Shown: positions 1 through 11,560 of the stretch, one piece after another | How positions within the stretch are numbered: position 1 is the stretch's first letter | Layout: every line of letters begins with the position of its first letter | Assembly: GCF_003597395.2 (NCBI RefSeq) | Contig: NC_133771.1 | Span: 123,861,767-123,925,766 of the forward strand | Direction: 5' to 3' | DNA: 64,000 bases | From: Chelonoidis abingdonii | Taxonomy: Eukaryota; Chordata; Testudines; Testudinidae | Notes under the pieces: model-generated | Told to the model about the DNA's origin: nothing | The model's database searches: none | Seen by the model: the letters and a program-made list of their open reading frames with translations, nothing else | Translations under genes and position numbers: made by a program

Positions 1-175
1 AGGAGCAGGCTAGGAAGGAATGTAAGAGTTTCAGGGAGTAGATAGGCTCCTGCAGAAGACCCTGGGTCGGGAGAAAGCACATGATTGGTATGTTGAACTT
101 GTATCAAACAGTTTTGTTTTGAAGAAATAAAACCAAAGTCCTGAAGTAAAGGGACTGAAATCCTGTGACTGAAGA
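1..175. repeat. LTR-like repeat fragment at window edge
   Basis: This segment resembles 46300-46460. Both share a GATAGGYTCCTGCAGAAGA core followed by GATTGGT and a GAAATAAA stretch before a CCTGA motif. The shared AATAAA-containing tail would suit the R region of an old LTR, but no TG..CA ends or target duplication are visible. It is truncated by the left edge of the window. Family assignment is inference. Confidence 0.45.
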
Positions 176-1000
176 GTGTTCTTTGGTACACAGGCTAGTG
201 AGTTAGCCCAGTGGTTTACATAAGGAGGTCAGGGGACCAAAATTCTACCATCGCTTACACTTCTTGTAACTCCATTGACTTTAGTGAGAATGGGTGGTAA
301 CTGAAGGTAGAATTTAGCTGTCTGTGTTGCCTGTGACAATTCAAGGCTGCCTGTGATAATTCAATATCCCAGCAACTCCAAAGGAAGAGTTGGACTAGTT
401 CAGCAAAGCAGTAGGTCAGTGGGCCTTGTTCAGTGGAGGCCAGAGTCAGACACACCTCAGCCAACTTACTGTTGTTTTTGTTCTACTTGTCCATTTTAAA
501 GCATGAGTTGGATGTATGCTACTATCTGAACTTCTCCAGTCCACTCAGAAATCATATGAGAAGAGATGGCCTTGAATGTGTCATAGAGCTGCTTCTTGCA
601 GACAAACAAGCACTTAGGGAATAGCAAGATCCTCATAAGTGTTCTATCTGGGATGCTAATGCTTGTTGGAGATTCTTGTGAAGACAATGCCATAAGCTTG
701 TTAGTGTTTTATATATGAATGTTGTGGAAAATTCTAAATTGAAAATACAAGGCGACCATTATGATAAAACGCTAATGATTGCCAGGAGGCAAATTGCCAA
801 AAGCTTCCAGCATATATGATCTGTTTTTCATTCTGACACTATAGATTCTTTAGTTGGTCAGAAAAGAAATTCTGCTAGCCACAATAAATAGATCAATTGG
901 GTACACGTGACTCTGGAAGTGGTGGCCATTGTTAGCCTGTGTATTTGGGGTTTGTTACTCATTATTGTACTGGCTCAGAATTGGCTGTGAGTTAGCTCAT
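176..1000. other. intron sequence without recognised features
   Basis: This is part of the ARID1B intron upstream of the first exon in the window. I see no coding signal, RNA gene or clear repeat. A short motif around 270-290 resembles the CATTGACTT phrase common in old amniote MITEs, but it is too short to call. Confidence 0.5.
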
Positions 1001-1250
1001 GGATGGATGTAGACAGTGTCAGAAAACAACGTAGCATTGAAAATCGAAACAAAAGTGGGACGTAAGGAGACTTGAAGGAGGAGCAGGTCATAGCTTTGAC
1101 ACACAGAGAAAGGGGTTCTGTTTCCTGATTTCCAACTGGAAAATATTGCTAATGATAATATGAGTAATATATCTTAACAAAATATGTAAACATATATGTG
1201 GGACCATACCTTCCTGTCATATGCATAGCACCTAGTGAATGGTGGGCAGT
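1001..1250. repeat. copy 1 of a ~250-bp direct repeat
   Basis: It aligns by eye over its whole length with 2466-2720 in the same orientation. Shared blocks include GGATGGATGTA, CAACRTAGCATTGAAAATC, TTGAAGGAGGAGCA, GCTTTGACACACAGA and GGACCATA/GAGACCATA. The wording also resembles a widespread amniote repeat that carries a GACAGGATCCCTG / TTTACAGTC block, seen just upstream of copy 2. It is either a local duplication or two insertions of one family. Confidence 0.6.
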
Positions 1251-2379
1251 ATTCAGCGATAGATTGGGGCACTCCTGAGGAAAATCCAGACAAGACTTTG
1301 GTCTTGACGATCTCACACAGATCATATGATAGCAAACCTGTGAAAGTTTGTGCTCTGTTGTAACACAGAGATCCAACAGCTTGTTCTCTGTGTTCCCTTG
1401 GCAGCAGAGACAAGACTTGGGGAGGCGGGGAAAAAAGCCAGTCATTCAATTAGTAAGTTTGTAACCAAAAACCCATCCATCTTTACTGGCAGGTGGCTGA
1501 CTGAATTTCTATTATTAGCTGACAGGTGATGTCACAAAACCTGTCATGTACCCAACGAGGGAATCCCCAGTGGAAGATAAATGAGAAAAGGGTCTGGGTT
1601 ATAAATAAAGGTGCCCTCTGACTGACCTCTGTTCACTGTAGACCTGTGGCATATCTGACTAACTCTCCCTCCCCACCCCCATCCTAGTCAGAATTAGGGC
1701 ACTGGGTTCATACTGTGTAAATTATCTTCCCAGCATGGCGTCTGGCTGTTCAGTCTGAAGTATGTGAATGTACTTAACCTTCAGTAACCTTTCCATTGTT
1801 TACTTTAGCGTATACATTTGTAGCTTCTGGCAAAAGGTAGGGATATCCTAGCGAGAGCATGTCAGGCATCCTAGTAATGGAGTTTCAAGAGGTTGCATTT
1901 TTTTTTTTTCTGAAGGAAAAATAATTCTGGCAAGAGGAATAATTTTTTTCTGTTTTTATTAACTGCACATTTGAACTATTGTAAATAAAGAGTCCTTCCT
2001 GAAACCACATTCCCTAGCATTGCAGGCCTTTTAAGGAAGCAGCCACTGAGGTGCTAATTTCATGCAGCTAGCAGCAAATTGGTCCATATAGGAGGCTGTG
2101 AAGGATGCCATGATGAAAATGTTGCTTTCAGACAGTTTTCTTTCAATTTTTTAAAATCTACAGTGGCACCTATAAGGCAGGTGCTGCTCAGGCTTTTTTG
2201 TTGTTGAAAAATCACATATTACACTAGTTGACTAGACACAGAGGAGTATTTTTCTGGCCATCGCCAGTCAGCTGTATTGTCTTGTGTGCACAGCTTAAAC
2301 ACTTCAAATAATTGTCTGTTTCCTTCTTTTTAATTCTCTGTTGTTGTTGTTTTGTTTTATAGTACTGAGTGCCTATGTA

Positions 2380-2720
2380 GGACTTCACAAAGTAACGAGA
2401 CAGGATCCCTGTTTTAAGAAGTTTACAGTCAACTTAAACAGAATAGAAACAAAAAGATAAGCTACAAGGATGGATGTAAACAGTGTCAGAGAACAACATA
2501 GCATTGAAAATCTAAACAACAGTGGGATGCAAGGAGAGATTTGAAGGAGGAGCAAGTAGCAGCTTTGACACACAGACAAAAGGGTTTAGTTTCATGATTT
2601 CTACCTGGAAAAGTATTACTAATGAGAATACGTGTAATAATACGTTAACAGTATATATAAACATACCTGTGAGACCATAACTTCCAGTCATTTGCACAGC
2701 ATCTAGAACATGTGGGACAG
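2380..2720. repeat. copy 2 of the ~250-bp direct repeat, with extended 5' part
   Basis: Positions 2466-2720 match 1001-1250. The preceding 85 bases (GACAGGATCCCTG, then AAGTTTACAGTCAACTTAAACAGA) resemble the start of a common amniote interspersed repeat and have no counterpart before copy 1. This favours two insertions of one family over simple tandem duplication, but does not prove it. Confidence 0.55.
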
Positions 2721-2811
2721 TACTCGGTATAAATTTATAAATACCCTGTGTGTGTGCACTGTGTATATAACATACACAAAAACTATGTTCAGAAAACATT
2801 ATTGTGGGGGC

Positions 2812-2945
2812 AAAGTCAGGCACCCAAAAGTTAGGAAATGCCAGAGTTTACTTGCCTGTGCAGCCTTAGTTCAGACCCCTTGTGCGTATGCATTATGGTA
2901 CAGTCTTTTAATTACATGATCATACTGTTTTTTTTCCCAAAGGAC
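2812..2945 (+). repeat. dispersed repeat, forward copy of an inverted pair
   Basis: It contains CACCCAAAAGTTAGGAAATG, CCTTGTGCGTATGCATTATG and AATTACATGATCATAC in order. The same blocks appear in reverse complement at about 3695-3830, and a weaker relative lies at 17545-17610. It is therefore a repeat family rather than unique sequence. No coding capacity. Confidence 0.65.
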
Positions 2946-3144
2946 CCATTCCTCATTCCGTGCGCAGAAAGGACATTGATCACTTAGTGAGCAGTTATTC
3001 AATATTTTGTTTTCTCCTCCAGTTCAGTATTTTGTTCATTGTGTAGCCCAAGGCCTTATTTACTTCTCTGAATACAAAATTATTAATTTCCTCATAGGCT
3101 TTTCTATGTTACTCATCAGTATAATATCTGAGTGCTTCACAAGC

Positions 3145-3290
3145 ATTAATTAATTTGTCTTCACAAAACCCCTGTGTGCTGAGGGGTTATTATCCCATTT
3201 TACAGGGAGGAATTGAGACACAGAGAGATCATGGTCAAAAGTATCCACTAATCTGAGGGGCCTAATTTGAGACACCTTGGACCTTGATTT
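3145..3290 (+). repeat. MIR-like SINE fragment (first part)
   Basis: The phrase TTATTATCCCATTTTACAGG followed by TTGAGACACAGAGAGATCATGG matches the conserved core of MIR-type amniote SINEs. The rest of the core (GTGACTTGCCTAGCAGTACA and onward) appears at 3447-3520, so this copy seems to be interrupted by about 150 bases. Confidence 0.6.
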
Positions 3291-3439
3291 TTCAGAGTAT
3301 TTAGCATTATATAGCACTTAATATATTCAAAGCACAGCTCCCACTGACTGCAGTTGCAATCAAAGTCGACAGCACTTCTGCAAATCAAACCACAGGGTCT
3401 CATACTAAGTAAATGAAGAACACCTATGAAAAATTTTTG

Positions 3440-3535
3440 GTTTAAGTGACTTGCCTAGCAGTACATAGGAACTGTGTGATACAGGCAAGGATAGAATCCA
3501 ATTCCCAGGACAACATTCAGTTGCCTTAAGCATGA
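3440..3535 (+). repeat. MIR-like SINE fragment (second part)
   Basis: AAGTGACTTGCCTAGCAGTA, then a stretch ending GATAGAATCCAATTCCCAGG, continues the MIR core begun at 3145-3290 in the same orientation. The 3290-3440 sequence between them is not MIR-like and looks like a later insertion or a diverged interval. Confidence 0.5.
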
Positions 3536-3694
3536 GACAGTTCTTTCTCTTGCTGTAATCCCCTTCCTCATTGACGTCATACTTTCCAACTTCTACTGTA
3601 AATGAGGCAAGGATCCTACAAACAACAGTCTCCCTCACTACACAATGCTGATTCATCCCCAGAATATGTCAGCCCTATGCCCTAAATGAGGCAG

Positions 3695-3830
3695 GGGTTT
3701 TGTGGAAAAATTGTATGTGATCATGTAATTTAAGACTGTATCATAATCTGTATGCACAAGGGGCCAATTAAGTAGCACAGACAACCTTAATTCTGGCATT
3801 TCCTAACTTCTGAGTGCTTGAGTTTGCAAC
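3695..3830 (-). repeat. dispersed repeat, reverse copy of the inverted pair
   Basis: This is the reverse complement of the repeat at 2812-2945. It contains GTATGTGATCATGTAATTTA, CTGTATGCACAAGGGGCC and GGCATTTCCTAACTTCTGAG. The two copies could form a long hairpin with a loop of about 0.75 kb in the pre-mRNA. Confidence 0.65.
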
Positions 3831-4149
3831 CTTAATAATAATGTTCTTTTAACATAAGATATTTTTATGTGTAAATCCTAAGATTTTTTAAAAAGCAAAC
3901 TGAAAAAAAAATAAGTTCCATCATGTGGTGTCCTTTTGACACCCATGTGGTTCATCAGCGGTTGAAACGTTTAGATCCATCCAACAGACCTCTTGAGCTA
4001 ATGGAATAACTGATAGCAGTAGTAGGTTGTCATCCTCTATGTGACCAGCACTAGAGAGCGATGAGTTGTTTTGCCAGTTGGTTTCACAGATATTTGCCAA
4101 CAGCAGAGGAATAATGAGATTCAGGAATCTTGGCCCCATTTCAGTCTCT

Positions 4150-4960
4150 GGAGAGAAATGTGCTGTAGTGGGCACAGACTCTTCTGCCTTGACCCTCTCT
4201 GCCACATTCCCTCTGCGCTGTTCCTGTCCCGTCTCTTCCCTACCCTTGGCTCCTTGTCCCTGTTCCATTCTTCTTATTCGGTCAGTCTCAGTATCTTCAC
4301 CTCAGGCTTCTCATCCTAGTTTCAGTGTTGTTACCCAGACAGTCCACCCTTTAAACTCCCATCCCAGTCTCATTCACCTCATCATTAGTTCCTGTCTCCT
4401 TGCCCAGCCAGTCCCAGTTTCGCTTCTCCCAGTTCCTCATCCAGTCTGTCTCTCATCTCCTTTCCTCTGATATCCAGTCACTTCCACATCCCCCATTCCC
4501 ACTAGCTGCCAGTCCCAGTCTTCTTCCCCTGGCTTCTCATCCAATCTCAGTATCCCTGGACACGCAGCTCCTCTTCCCAGTCTCTTTGCCCAGCCAGTCC
4601 TAGCTATTCCCTCACACCATCTTCATCATATGTCTCCCCCCCCCAACAACTTCTCTTCACCCCATTGATTCCCAGTCCCAGTTAGCTCCAGTCTCCCCCC
4701 ATAATCCCTCAGACAAACAGTCCCCAGACCTGCTGATTCCCAGTCCTCTCACCCCTGTTTCCTTCTGGGTCTCAGTCCTAGTTTCTTTGCTCAGCAAGTC
4801 TTGATCTTCCCCCAACTGCCAGACCCTTCTCTCCCCCCATCAGCCTCCAATGGCAGTATTCCCTCGTCCCAGGCTCCTTGTCCCAGGCTACTACCCCTGC
4901 ATCCTTCCTGGGCTGGGTCTTTTCCTTTCTGCACTCAGTTCAGGCAACTTCCCCATCTGC
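4150..4960. repeat. pyrimidine-rich degenerate tandem repeat
   Basis: About 800 bases of the + strand are strongly C+T rich, with irregular repeats of CCCAGTC / TCCCAGTCTC and related phrases. The open frames at 4066-4470 and 4400-4603 follow from this composition (few stop codons, Ser/Pro-rich) and are not genes. The flanks to about 5640 may belong to the same old interspersed element, but I cannot place its ends. Confidence 0.6.
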
Positions 4961-5109
4961 CTGGGACAGCAGGAGCATTGAGAGCACAGAAGAGCTGGAC
5001 TTGCTGCTGTTTGTTCCAAGCCCAGACCCAGATCCAGCATAGCCCAGAGCCACCAGGAGCAGAAATTGCAGGGAGAGTCCCGCCCAGCCCCAGACTGGAG
5101 CATGCTCAG

Positions 5110-6515
5110 TGCAGACAGGAACTTGGGGGAGTTAAACTGTGGTCTAGCAAGTCACTACTGAGCATGTGCAAACTGATTTTTTCAAAGGTTTAGGACTAGG
5201 GTGGACTTTCACAAAGGCAGCAAAAGACACACTACTGACACAAAGATCACCTCACACCAGATTTAAAGTCCATGTTCCAAAGCATGAGTGCACTAAAGCT
5301 TCTGTAAGAATACTTACCAGATTTTTTTTAATGGATAAAACAATGTATTTTCCCTTAGCCTTATTCCCAGAAACAACTAAACCATTTTGACTGAAACTTT
5401 ACAAACAAAAAATTCATCCCGAAGCAGATACCTGGTCTGAAAAATTTCAGCCCAAATGGTTAAAGTTTGGCAAAGTTACAAGCAGCTGAAAACAGGGTCT
5501 CATAATAATGAGAAGTGTCGGGCAACCTTAATAATATGCAATTCTATCTGCCCTGTCTACAATAACGATTGTTTTGAGTGAGGAGCTTAGATTTTTGTGC
5601 TATGAAGAATGTGTTTTGTACATTAACGCTCTTCAAAAACCATAAATTAACTGTTCAGTGGCCTGCCAGTTGTTCTGTGTCCATTTTCTAGTTGACCAGG
5701 ATCCACATCACACACACTTATGTTATTGTAGGCACCCCACAACCTAACAGGCACAGACACTGTAATGCGGTCAAATCGCTAGAAGTGCTCCTGCCAGGTC
5801 AAAGGTGAAGCATGCTGACAAAGTAGTTTCGGGAAGCTTGCGTTCACTCTGCTGGTATTGGCATTTCTGTTGTACAGCACATTTTTCAGCTGTTTGTTAC
5901 CATTCATTTTTTTAAAACAGCCAGCAGGTAGAAATTTGACTTACAAGTTCTCAGCTGGGTATCTCATTTTGCTTTCTGATTTTTTGAATAAGACATGTTT
6001 ATATAAGGAAATACTATAAAACAGAGTATTATTATTTTATAATAAAAATATGGTGTATTTATGCAACCTATAAATACTGCAAATATATTTTAACTGCTGT
6101 CAGCTTTATTTTTTAGATCTGAATTAAGTTCTTCTTGCCCAGGGTGGGTTAGGGAAACATTTAATTGGCACTCTCTAATCATGAGAGAAGCTTGAAATAT
6201 AGCGGATGAGGCAATATTATATTTTATAGTAAATAGCAGGGGGCCATGCTAGGATGCTTACCTGGTTCTAGTATATTGACTCTAAAAATCTGTATAACTT
6301 AACTCAGAAATAGTTTTGGTTTTTTTCACTTTTCAGGGAAGTAATGTAGAATTTGTCTGGTGTCAGTGGATACTTTGAGATGAAAGGTGGAGGGGGGAGT
6401 GGTGTGACAGCTGAATTACTCGATTTCTTTCATGTAGTCTAAGGGTTTGTTGTGTATGCACATGGTGACTTTCATTAGTATTATTATTTAAATGTGTATT
6501 GCTGTAGCACCCAAA
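5110..6515. other. intron sequence without recognised genes
   Basis: Intronic sequence with no splice-compatible coding segment that resembles ARID1B. Parts of 5160-5830 may belong to the old repeat containing the pyrimidine-rich block. The remainder (5900-6400) is AT-rich. Confidence 0.5.
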
Positions 6516-6805
6516 GGGTATGTCTACACTGCCAAAAAAAAAGTCCCGCAGCAGTGAGTCTGAGTCCAGATCAACTGACTCAGGCTCACGGGGCTCATGC
6601 CACAGGGCTAAAAATAGCAGTGTAAATGTTCAGGCACAGGCTGGAGCCTGGGCTCTGAGACCTTCCCCCCCTCACTGGGTGTCAGAGTCCGCACTCCAGC
6701 CTGAGCAGTAACATCTACATTGCTCTTTTTAGCCTCATAGTGCAAGCTAGGCTCTGAGACTTGCTGCCACAAGGGTTGGGGTTTTTTTGCAGTGTAGATA
6801 TACCC
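6516..6805. mobile_element. palindromic MITE (Harbinger-like)
   Basis: It starts GGGTATGTCTACACTGCC and ends GCAGTGTAGATATACCC, which are terminal inverted repeats of about 17 bases. AAA on both sides is a possible 3-bp target duplication. The 290-base interior is GC-rich, with diverged inverted blocks, and carries no transposase. A second, interrupted member of the family lies at 61574-62997. The superfamily is inferred from the 3-bp duplication and the palindromic shape. Confidence 0.7.
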
Positions 6806-8828
6806 AAAGTTCCCAGTCAAATGTAACAGTAATTGCACATGAGTTTTGTGTTGTATTTGTGTTTTGCTTTTCTTAATATATTAATGGGCTCAGTGATTTT
6901 TAAAAGCTTTTAGAACTTCATTACTGTCTGGGCATAAACCAAATACAGTCGGGAAAGCTGAGAACCAAGGATAGCACCATTAGGACTAATGAAACAAGCT
7001 GTGCAAAGGTCCTGATGTTTCAGGAGCAGGAATTATTTCCGGATATTGGCAAGATGCAATACAGATGTGAATGAAGCAAACCGAAGCAAGTCATCCTTCA
7101 AGCAAGAGTGAGCTGCATCCATCAAGATGATGTGATTCCTAGGATTTGGGGCCAACTCTGACCCACTATCCCTTCCCAGAAATCAGAACAGATTAACCCT
7201 GGCTGCCTCCTTCTGTTTTTTCTCCTAGCAGCGGTGTGCACATTTTTGTCATGTAGTCATTGAGCACATGTAGACAGGCCAGGCACTAGAAAGAGTTTAC
7301 ATGACAGATTGTAGCCAGCTAGGGGAAAAAAAACAGGAAATGCAAAGTTAAGGCCAAGTTAAGATTTTTTTTCTAAATATTCTAGAGTTCTATTTTTTTC
7401 CTTCTGGTGAATCTTTGTTTACAGCAATTACATTAAAGGATTTGATCCTGCAGGCCCCCCTCAGGTGATACTCCCACTGAAGTCAATAGGATCCTGAGAA
7501 TGGGGGGCATGGCAAATCAGATCCAAAGGTTATACGTGGACTTGTATAGTCTCATCTAGCAGATTTCTAAAACTAAATTAGTTGGGAAAATATTCTAATA
7601 TCTCATGCAGTGAAAATGTCCGTCTGGTATTAACGTTAAAAGGGTATCTGTAGGTTTACTTAAAAAGTACACTGTGCATGTATTCCATCACCAGCTTTGT
7701 ATAATATCTTCAGTAATTGGGCCATATATACCTCCTCATTCTCATTGGAATAGAACTCTTCACAGAATGCTCTCTCTTTCCTTGTAATTATAGTAAGAAT
7801 GTAGCCACTTAAGAAAGTGAAAGAGTGCCAGTGGTGCAAATGCTCTCCATCCCTCACTGAGATCTCAGTACAAATGCAGCTGCAGATGAAATGGGTGGCC
7901 TTGCAGAGTTACCTAATCCAGACATACACACTAAGCATGAGGATACCTTTTCCTTGAAATAAATAGTTCAGAGGAAGACTTCTGCAGAATACCAGCTATG
8001 AAAGTGCAGAGTGGAAGCAAAGAACTTCAATGTCCTTTCATACTGTACTTCGCAGATTGCTTTACCTATGTCATTTCTTCAAGAGCTAAAGTGTATTGAA
8101 GTATATTCCACTCTCTGTGGTCATGTTTGATTGATGTGTAAAACCAAGGTCCTAACACTTGTTAAACTTTCTGTTGCTATTTTCACAAGATATGAGGTGT
8201 TAACCACAGTGTCGTGTTCAAATTCTATTTTTGGCAATTGCTTTCTTCTTAACTAAAGTTCCCTCTATATTTAAAAAAGAATACAGTATTCTTTCCATAG
8301 AGTATTTCTCTCATCCTATCTTATAGGTTGTGTAAGGTTGCTGTGCATTGTTAACTGGCTGCTACATTTCACCTCTGAGCTGCATTTCAGTGGTAGATTA
8401 AATTATGAAGTTCTCCTGATACAGTATTTATGTATCAGTTTGAGTTAGTAAAGTAATCCTTCAGGGTGAAAGTTGCTGTATAAATATTTGTATTGTGGTA
8501 CTGATTATGTGCTGAAGTTATGTCATTTTATGAAGAGGGTACCCTCTGACCTATTATTTAAATTAAAGGTCCTCCTTTGCCTAGATGATTTCCATTCATA
8601 TTGCTTTAGGCAATGGACTAAATTCATAGTTCTAGAAAAGATGGGGGATAGTACAACACTGACTATACCAATCTCAGGGGATGCTCAGGAAGGCTGACAT
8701 ACTGAAATGCATAGTGTGTAAGCAGAGTAGCAGACTCATTTTAAAATAGCTCTTTTCTCCTTGATGATTGCTGCTTCCCTAGTACGTTGCTTGATATATC
8801 TAATATGTCTTTATTTTAAATCTGCCAG
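6806..8828. other. intron sequence upstream of ARID1B exon
   Basis: No coding or RNA gene seen. A short motif at 7440-7525 (CTGAAGTCAATAGGATCCTG) resembles small amniote palindromic repeats. The last bases before 8829 form an ordinary acceptor: a T-rich tract followed by CTGCCAG. Confidence 0.5.
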
Positions 8829-8967
8829 CTAATTCTGGTTCCCTACAAGGTCCACAGACTCCCCAGTCTACTGGTAGTAATTCCATGACAGAAGTGCCAG
8901 GCGACTTGAAGCCTCCAACACCAGCATCAACACCTCATGGACAGATGACTCCCATGCAGGGCGGCAG
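8829..8967 (+). CDS. ARID1B: ARID1B exon (first in window), linker C-terminal to ARID
   Basis: This 139-nt exon encodes the low-complexity linker that follows the ARID domain: [19 protein letters not shown] and then [20 protein letters not shown]. The phrasing is that of ARID1B, not ARID1A. It enters after one base of a split Ala codon (acceptor CTGCCAG|CT) and ends on the first two bases of a split Arg codon (donor AG|GTATTG). ARID1B is the alternative large subunit of the canonical BAF (SWI/SNF) chromatin-remodelling complex in the nucleus. The ARID domain itself and the N-terminal half of the protein lie upstream of this window. Exon numbering is not given because the 5' exons cannot be seen. 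Confidence 0.97.
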
Positions 8968-10084
8968 GTATTGAAAACTCAGTGCTTCATTTCACCTTTC
9001 TTACCCTTGCTACATAGAGTAGAACAGTGTGCCATCAGGGTGTCGCTTGTATAAAGAAAAGTAGTATTCAGGGTTCGTGTTTGTTTGTTCTTTCCAAGGG
9101 CATCTTTGCATGGTCATTTTGCATCATAACATCTTGCTCTGCAACAAGTTGCAGCAACTATGATTATCAGTGCTCTGCCCTCTATTCCTGTAATAATATA
9201 CATTTGGAAAAAACAGAATTCCTGAGCTGATAGTCAATGCTTCAGCTGTCAGTGATACTTAACCTTAAAATTTGAGAACATGGGGATTTTTCTCAATTGA
9301 AAGTGGGATCATGATCATCTTTATAATGGTCCTTTCCATCATAAACCGTGTATATGTGCAGAACAACTACTAAAACTCTGCTCCTTCACTTCTAAACATA
9401 TAGTCTCCGGCTCCTGAGCTAAAGGGAGAATTCTCTTAGTTATCAACTACCTGGTAACTGCAGGAGAACTGTTCTGTTCTATAGAGAAGGACCCTCGTGT
9501 TTTTATTAAGCAGCAGTCAGCCAGCCAAGGGCAATGTTCTTGTGCAGACACAGTGCCTTATCCTTCTGCCACTAAAGTCTATGACAAAAAACTCTCAGCA
9601 GCGTCAGTGGGACCAGGATTGAGATCTAGACCATCCACAACAAAATCATTCACAACTTTGCTTAATAATAGTCTCTTGTCTTCAGCTGTAATCGGTGCAC
9701 AGGTTTTCAAAGAGATCTGACTGTGTGGAGAGATAGAAGGGATAGTAGCAAACCTTTTTTAATGACCTCTCATTCAAACAGTTTGATTGATTAATTTTTT
9801 TCCCATTTGTAAAAGCATTCTCATTTGCCTTCAGAATAAATGTGGCAGTTCTCAGAGTAACTTAGTTTTTCGAGCCCTGTTTATAAGGCCTTTATAATAA
9901 AGCTAGCTGAAGCCACAAAGGTTGCTGCTGGTCCATAATATTGAATGGTATTGAGAAGGTAAATCAAGTGCTGCTGTTTATTCTTTATCACAATACGAGA
10001 ACAAGGGGACACTGAGTAAAACTGAAAGATAATTATATTTAAAACTGATAAAAGGAAATACCTTTTTGACACAATATGTAATTA

Positions 10085-10395
10085 ACGTGAAACTCATTGC
10101 CTCAGGGTATTGAGGCAAACAGTTGCTCTGGATTCCAGAAAGGTGAGGACTTTTATGTGACTAATGGCAATATGCACATTTACGTTAGATTGGATAAAAA
10201 AATCCCTCATGCTTAAGGAAAAAGCAGGGATAGGAAGAAACTTTTCCTGTGGGCAGGTTATTCCATAATTGTCTATTATGGCACTTCTTATGCCTTTCTC
10301 TGAAGCATCTGACACTGGCTACTAGCAAAGACTGGATACTGCACTAGAAGGACCATAGTCTGGTCTGGTATCACAATTTCTTACATGTGTTCCTA
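10085..10395 (+). mobile_element. CR1 LINE 3' tail
   Basis: The segment has the wording of a CR1 3' untranslated tail. GCAGGTTATTCCATAATTG, TCTCTGAAGCATCTGACACTGG and GGACCATAGTCTGGTCTGGTAT appear in the usual order. There is no ORF, so this is a 5'-truncated copy in the sense orientation of ARID1B. It ends about 35 bases before the acceptor of the next exon, so the upstream part of that splice region may derive from the LINE. Confidence 0.65.
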
Positions 10396-10430
10396 TAACA
10401 TTAATGCCTCCATTTTGTTTGTCCGTTTAG

Positions 10431-10603
10431 AAACAGTGCAGTTAGTGTGCACGATCCCTTTTCTGATGTAAGTGATTCCGCATTCCCGAAGCGAAACTCC
10501 ATGACGCCAAATGCACCATACCAGCAAGGGATGAACATGCCAGATATGATGGGAAGGATGCCCTATGAACCGAATAAGGACCCTTTTGGTGGGATAAGAA
10601 AAG
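10431..10603 (+). CDS. ARID1B: ARID1B exon
   Basis: This 173-nt exon encodes [19 protein letters not shown] followed by [20 protein letters not shown], a conserved proline- and methionine-rich segment of ARID1B between ARID and the C-terminal core-binding region. The acceptor is GTCCGTTTAG|A, which completes the Arg codon opened by the previous exon. The donor is AAAAG|GTATCT, leaving one base of a Val codon. The paralogue ARID1A has a recognisably different version of this segment, so the paralogue assignment is firm. No catalytic residues are expected; this part of the protein is largely disordered. Confidence 0.97.
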
Positions 10604-11009
10604 GTATCTACTAAGTGGCAGTCTCAGTGTGTTCTTCCCTAGTTTCATCCAAGCAATGTATTTTGATTTGTCAGAGTGTGCTTGGTGTGGCTTTTTTTGC
10701 ATGCTCTCCCTGTCTCTTTGCATCATTGCCACCAGCAACATCATATCTCAATGGCAATAAAGGAAGTGTAACCACATCTTAGTTTTCTCTGGTCATTTTT
10801 CCCCTTCTCAAAGTTAAATTATATAAGTGTAAGAGTCAGGCTTCAACGGGATCCCAGAATGGTTGTTCAGGAATACTACACAGTACTGTTTGTGACTATA
10901 CCACTAAGGATCAGCGGGTTAAATTAGTTGGGCCTGGGGGTTTTTAATACTCTAGTAGCATCTTGGACTATAATAAACTATATTACAGCTTGGGATAGCA
11001 TTTCTAATT

Positions 11010-11235
11010 GTTAGAGTAGGAAACTGGGAGTCAGAACTCAGAGGTGCTCTCATGGTTCAACTGCAAATTCACTGTGCAGTTTTAAGCAAATCTCCTAACC
11101 TCTTTACCTCAGGTTACGCAGCTGTAAAATAGCTATATTTAACTGTGTAGCACACAGAAGTGTTGCAAGGTGTAATTAATTAATGTTTGTTAGACATTTT
11201 GAGATCCTGTGGTAAAAGGTGCCACGTAATTCGAA
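11010..11235. repeat. MIR-like SINE
   Basis: GGAGTCAGAACTCAGAGGTG, TCTCCTAACCTCTTTACCTC, GTAAAATAGCTATA and TTTTGAGATCCTGTGG follow the order of an amniote MIR consensus in the orientation that reads 'gagtcaggactcctgg ... cctcagtttccccatctgtaaaatgg'. It is diverged and non-coding. Confidence 0.6.
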
Positions 11236-11374
11236 GTTTAGTGTTTTAGAAAGTTAAAAATGAGAATAACACTAAAGCTAACTCAGTCCCCAGGTGCACT
11301 TCACTCAGAGTCTTTCCATGAATTTTAAAGTATCTTAGGAAAGAATAATTTGAACTATTCTCTTACATGTTTGT

Positions 11375-11560
11375 GTATAGGAAAGGGGGAGGGTAGGAAG
11401 AGGTTCAGAGTTCATAAGAGCAGAAGAGGGAAGGGCAGATGATGGAGATTTAAGAGTATGAAGTGGCAGCTGGAAGACAAGGTAACGGAGAGGAAGAGGA
11501 CAGAGAGCAGGGAGAGGAGAAGAAGTGGCGATGCACTGGTGTCACTAGTTTAAAAAAAGA
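11375..11560. repeat. purine-rich low-complexity tract
   Basis: About 180 bases of the + strand are rich in G and A (GGAAAGGGGGAGGGTAGGAA, GAGGAAGAGGACAGAGAGCA, GGGAGAGGAGAAGAAG). This is the opposite strand bias to the pyrimidine tract at 4150-4960. No coding signal. Confidence 0.55.

Noticed and set aside
4066..4603. Ser/Pro-rich protein in overlapping frames
   Set aside because: The frames are open because the sequence is pyrimidine-rich. There are overlapping frames of similar length, no conserved motif and no splice-compatible boundaries.
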